Part shown: positions 7,262-9,527 of the stretch, one piece after another
Position numbering within the stretch: the stretch's first letter is position 1
Layout of the letters: each line of letters starts with the position of its first letter
NCBI GenBank assembly: GCA_913054565.1
Contig: CAJXHW010000056.1
Coordinates: 1 to 9,527, forward strand
Reading direction: 5' to 3'
Length of the DNA: 9,527 nucleotides
Origin: an uncultured Kordia sp.
Lineage (GTDB): Bacteria; Bacteroidota; Bacteroidia; Flavobacteriales; Flavobacteriaceae
Notes under the pieces: generated by a model
Database searches by the model: none
What the model saw: the letters and a program-made list of their open reading frames with translations, nothing else
Told to the model about the DNA's origin: nothing
Made by a program: the position numbers and the translations under genes

Positions 7262-8803
7262 TTACATTCTTGTTAACCAATTTTTCATATTCACTTCTTG
7301 GTCAATAATAGTGCGTAACTCTTCAATTTTAACACGTTTTTGCTCCATCGTATCTCTATGACGAATAGTCACCATATTATCAGTTAACGTATCATGATCT
7401 ACAGTAATACAGAATGGTGTTCCTGCTGCATCTTGACGACGGTAGCGTTTCCCTACCGCATCTTTTTCATCGTAAATGACATTAAAATCCCATTTTAAAT
7501 CGGCTACAATTTGTTTTGCCACTTCTGGCAAACCATCTTTTTTTACTAAAGGAAATATTGCTGCTTTTGTTGGCGCTAAAACTGCGGGCAATTTTAATAC
7601 CGTACGTGTAGTACCGTTTTCTAATTCTTCTTCTTGTAATGACTTTGAGAATACTGCTAAAAACATTCTATCTAAACCAATAGAAGTCTCAACAACATAA
7701 GGCACATAGCTCTCATTAATTTCTGGGTCAAAATACTGTAGTTTTTTACCTGAATGTTCTTCATGAGCTTTCAAGTCAAAATCTGTACGTGAATGAATTC
7801 CTTCTAACTCTTTAAATCCAAATGGGAAATTAAATTCAATATCAGAAGCCGCATCAGCGTAATGTGCTAATTTTTCGTGGTCATGGAAACGGTAGTTATC
7901 TTCGCCTAAACCTAAAGATTTATGCCATTTTAAACGTGTTTCTTTCCATTGCTCATACCATTCTTTTTGAGTACCAGGACGCACAAAAAATTGCATTTCC
8001 ATTTGTTCAAACTCACGCATTCTGAAAATAAATTGTCTTGCAACAATTTCATTTCTAAACGCTTTACCTGTTTGTGCAATTCCAAACGGCACTTTCATTC
8101 GTCCCGTTTTTTGCACATTAGCAAAGTTTACAAAAATACCTTGCGCAGTTTCCGGGCGTAAGTATAGATCCATTGCAGTTTCAGCAGAAGCACCTAACTT
8201 AGTTCCAAACATCAAATTAAACTGACGTACCTCAGTCCAATTTTTTGATCCTGATACCGGACAAGCTATTCCTAGTTCTTCAATAAAAGCTTTAACTTCA
8301 TCAAGTTTTTCAGCTTCTAAAAGTTGTCCTAATTTATCTAAAATAGCTTGCTTTTCGGCACGATATTTTAATACTTTAGGACTAGTTGCTTCAAATTCTG
8401 CTTTATCAAAAGCTTCGCCAAAGCGTTTCGCTGCTTTAGTAATTTCTTTTTGAGCTTTTGTTTCTAATTTTTCAGCAAAATCTTCTACTAAAACATCTGC
8501 TCTATAGCGTTTTTTAGAATCCTTATTATCTATCAACGGATCACTAAAGGCATCAACGTGCCCTGAAGCTTTCCAGGTGGTTGGATGCATAAATATTGCG
8601 GCATCAACACCTACGATATTATCATGTAATTGCACCATTGATTTCCACCAATAGTCTCTAATATTCTTTTTTAACTCTACTCCATTTTGAGCATAGTCAT
8701 ATACTGCACTTAATCCGTCATATATTTCACTTGACTGAAATACATACCCATACTCTTTTGCATGAGCGACAACTTTTTTAAACTGATCTTCTTGTTTTGC
8801 CAT
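7262..8803 (-). CDS. glyS: Glycine--tRNA ligase (single-chain, eukaryote/archaeal-like alpha2 type)
   Basis: This 513-residue class II aminoacyl-tRNA synthetase charges tRNA-Gly with glycine in the cytoplasm. It is the homodimeric type (also called glyQS), not the alpha2-beta2 enzyme of E. coli. Landmarks include the N-terminal catalytic start with SSEIYDGLSAVYDY at 24-37, GHVDAFSDP at 81-89, YLRPETAQGIFVNF at 214-227, motif 2 with FRNE at 249-252 followed by MREFEQMEMQFF at 262-273, and motif 3 with GLDRMFLAV at 376-384. The C-terminal anticodon-binding domain covers roughly 403-500, with APTKAAIFPL at 410-419 and RYRRQDAAGTPF at 453-464. The region around 110-175 is the lysine- and glutamate-rich insertion seen between catalytic segments in this type. 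All key blocks are intact. The ATG start fits the family, and a perfect TAnnTTTG element lies only 8 bases upstream. The gene ends at the terminator shared with its convergent neighbour. Confidence 0.98.
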   Translation of the reverse strand: MAKQEDQFKKVVAHAKEYGYVFQSSEIYDGLSAVYDYAQNGVELKKNIRDYWWKSMVQLHDNIVGVDAAIFMHPTTWKASGHVDAFSDPLIDNKDSKKRYRADVLVEDFAEKLETKAQKEITKAAKRFGEAFDKAEFEATSPKVLKYRAEKQAILDKLGQLLEAEKLDEVKAFIEELGIACPVSGSKNWTEVRQFNLMFGTKLGASAETAMDLYLRPETAQGIFVNFANVQKTGRMKVPFGIAQTGKAFRNEIVARQFIFRMREFEQMEMQFFVRPGTQKEWYEQWKETRLKWHKSLGLGEDNYRFHDHEKLAHYADAASDIEFNFPFGFKELEGIHSRTDFDLKAHEEHSGKKLQYFDPEINESYVPYVVETSIGLDRMFLAVFSKSLQEEELENGTTRTVLKLPAVLAPTKAAIFPLVKKDGLPEVAKQIVADLKWDFNVIYDEKDAVGKRYRRQDAAGTPFCITVDHDTLTDNMVTIRHRDTMEQKRVKIEELRTIIDQEVNMKNWLTRM

Positions 8804-8811
8804 AATGAGGG

Positions 8812-8819
8812 CAAAATTA
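8812..8819 (-). promoter_or_regulatory. Predicted -7 promoter element of glyS
   Basis: The minus-strand sequence TAATTTTG (complement of CAAAATTA) is an exact match to the Bacteroidota -7 consensus TAnnTTTG. Only 8 bases, CCCTCATT, separate it from the glyS ATG, so transcription would begin within a few bases of the start codon. No clear TTTG-type -33 element is visible at 8836-8846, which lowers confidence. Confidence 0.5.
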
Positions 8820-8858
8820 CATAATTTATTGTATTTTAAATTACACGAATAAGATTAT

Positions 8859-8866
8859 TAAGTTTG
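8859..8866 (+). promoter_or_regulatory. Candidate -7 element upstream of the ECF sigma factor gene
   Basis: TAAGTTTG matches TAnnTTTG exactly and lies 81 bases before the GTG start at 8948. The nearest TTG (8829-8831) is 27 bases upstream of the element, which is long for a -33 box. A second, one-mismatch candidate (TTGATTTG, 8914-8921) lies 26 bases before the start. Either could serve; neither is proven. Confidence 0.35.
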
Positions 8867-8947
8867 AAATAAACACGAAAAACAAAAAAATTTCTTTCTG
8901 CCTGTAATAAATATTGATTTGAGCCACTAAATAAGAAAAGACCAAAA

Positions 8948-9436
8948 GTGAGTAGCGATTTTTACACAACACAAATCTTACCATATGCCGCAATTATCAT
9001 CAAGATATGTAGGGCATATACCAACACTCAGGAAGATTTTGAGGATTATTACCAAGAAGTATGTTTGCAAATATGGCGAAGCAAGGACAACTTCAATGAA
9101 CAATCTTCATGGTCAACTTGGATTTATCGGTTAAGTTTAAATGTGTGTTTGACTTTTTTAAAGAAACGAAAAAACAACAAGCAAAACAACACATCAGACT
9201 TATTACCTGACGAGGTATTAGTTGACAGTAAAGCATTTTCAGAGGAATCATTAAACCAATTGTATATCGCCATTAGGCAATTATCTGAAGTTGACAGAGG
9301 AGTTATTTTGCTGTATTTAGAGGAGAAGTCTTACCAAGAAATAGCTGCCATTATGGGAACCAATACTAATAATATTGGTGTACGAATTACACGAATTAAA
9401 GAACGTTTAAAAAGACTATTAAATCAATCATATTAA
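8948..9436 (+). CDS. ECF-type RNA polymerase sigma factor
   Basis: This 162-residue protein has the two domains of an extracytoplasmic-function sigma-70 factor. Region 2 is at about 10-75, with DYYQEVCLQIWR at 33-44 for core RNA polymerase contact and WSTWIYRLSLNVCLTFLKKR at 55-74 for -10 recognition. Region 4 is at about 104-157, with the helix-turn-helix SYQEIAAIMGTNTNNIGVRI at 128-147 for -35 recognition. A lysine/asparagine-rich linker joins them. No extra domain is present. The start is GTG: it is the first plausible start after an in-frame TGA at 8915-8917, no in-frame ATG lies between them, and region 2 begins close behind it. The next gene starts 8 bases after the stop, so the two should form an operon. 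Such factors are usually held by a partner protein encoded alongside. The regulon is unknown. Confidence 0.93.
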   Translation: MSSDFYTTQILPYAAIIIKICRAYTNTQEDFEDYYQEVCLQIWRSKDNFNEQSSWSTWIYRLSLNVCLTFLKKRKNNKQNNTSDLLPDEVLVDSKAFSEESLNQLYIAIRQLSEVDRGVILLYLEEKSYQEIAAIMGTNTNNIGVRITRIKERLKRLLNQSY

Positions 9437-9444
9437 AAAAAATT

Positions 9445-9527
9445 ATGGAAAAATCAATAGAAACTATTTGGAAAGAAGGATTTTTAAAGAATGATGCTCT
9501 TGTGGCACCAAAATTAAATGATCTATA
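9445..9527 (+). CDS. N-terminal fragment of a probable sigma-factor operon partner (cut by window end)
   Basis: An ATG eight bases after the sigma factor stop opens a frame that runs to the window end without a stop. It encodes 27 complete codons starting MEKSIETIWKEGFLKNDALV and ending in PKLNDL. An A-rich leader precedes it. The tight spacing points to translation from the same message as the sigma factor. The visible residues are hydrophilic and carry no diagnostic motif. From its position, a membrane or soluble partner such as an anti-sigma protein is possible, but nothing in the 27 residues proves this. Confidence 0.7.
   Translation, partial: MEKSIETIWKEGFLKNDALVAPKLNDL

Noticed and set aside
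7476..8161. Two plus-strand open frames (7476-7700 and 7949-8161)
   Set aside because: Both are antisense within the intact glyS gene and show no protein features of their own.

Overview
The window is AT-rich and looks like chromosome from a member of the Bacteroidota, most likely the Flavobacteriaceae. The evidence is the single-chain 513-residue glycyl-tRNA synthetase, promoter-like TAnnTTTG elements, A-rich leaders without strong Shine-Dalgarno sites, and a large surface-protein gene of a type I associate with this phylum. No mobile element, CRISPR array, rRNA or tRNA gene was seen. No stretch over 300 bases lacks a gene.

Layout. A LuxR-type regulator (41-733, +) converges on a Tas-like aldo/keto reductase (760-1794, -). 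A minus-strand pair follows: exodeoxyribonuclease III (2861-3622) and, 27 bases downstream, an OmpA-domain coiled-coil lipoprotein (1871-2833). The pair ends at a clear intrinsic terminator (1815-1853). A large exported outer-membrane protein gene (3798-7204, +) diverges from xth and is broken by a one-base frameshift near 5483 and an in-frame stop at 5693. It converges on glyS (7262-8803, -), and the two share a perfect 21-bp inverted repeat that should terminate both directions. Divergent from glyS is an ECF sigma factor gene with a GTG start (8948-9436, +). Eight bases later begins a gene cut by the window end (9445 onward), probably the sigma factor's operon partner.

How the genes work together. 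Most are ordinary housekeeping or envelope genes with no shared pathway: tRNA charging, DNA repair, an envelope-anchoring lipoprotein and a redox enzyme. The two regulators lie at opposite ends and show no clear link to the genes between them.

The main point of interest is the broken 1135-codon gene. Joined across its two lesions, it reads as a continuous uncharacterised Bacteroidota outer-membrane protein. It has a signal peptide, an N-terminal region somewhat reminiscent of SprA, an EF-hand-like loop and a C-terminal phenylalanine typical of beta-barrels. I found no convincing sign of a new multi-gene system.
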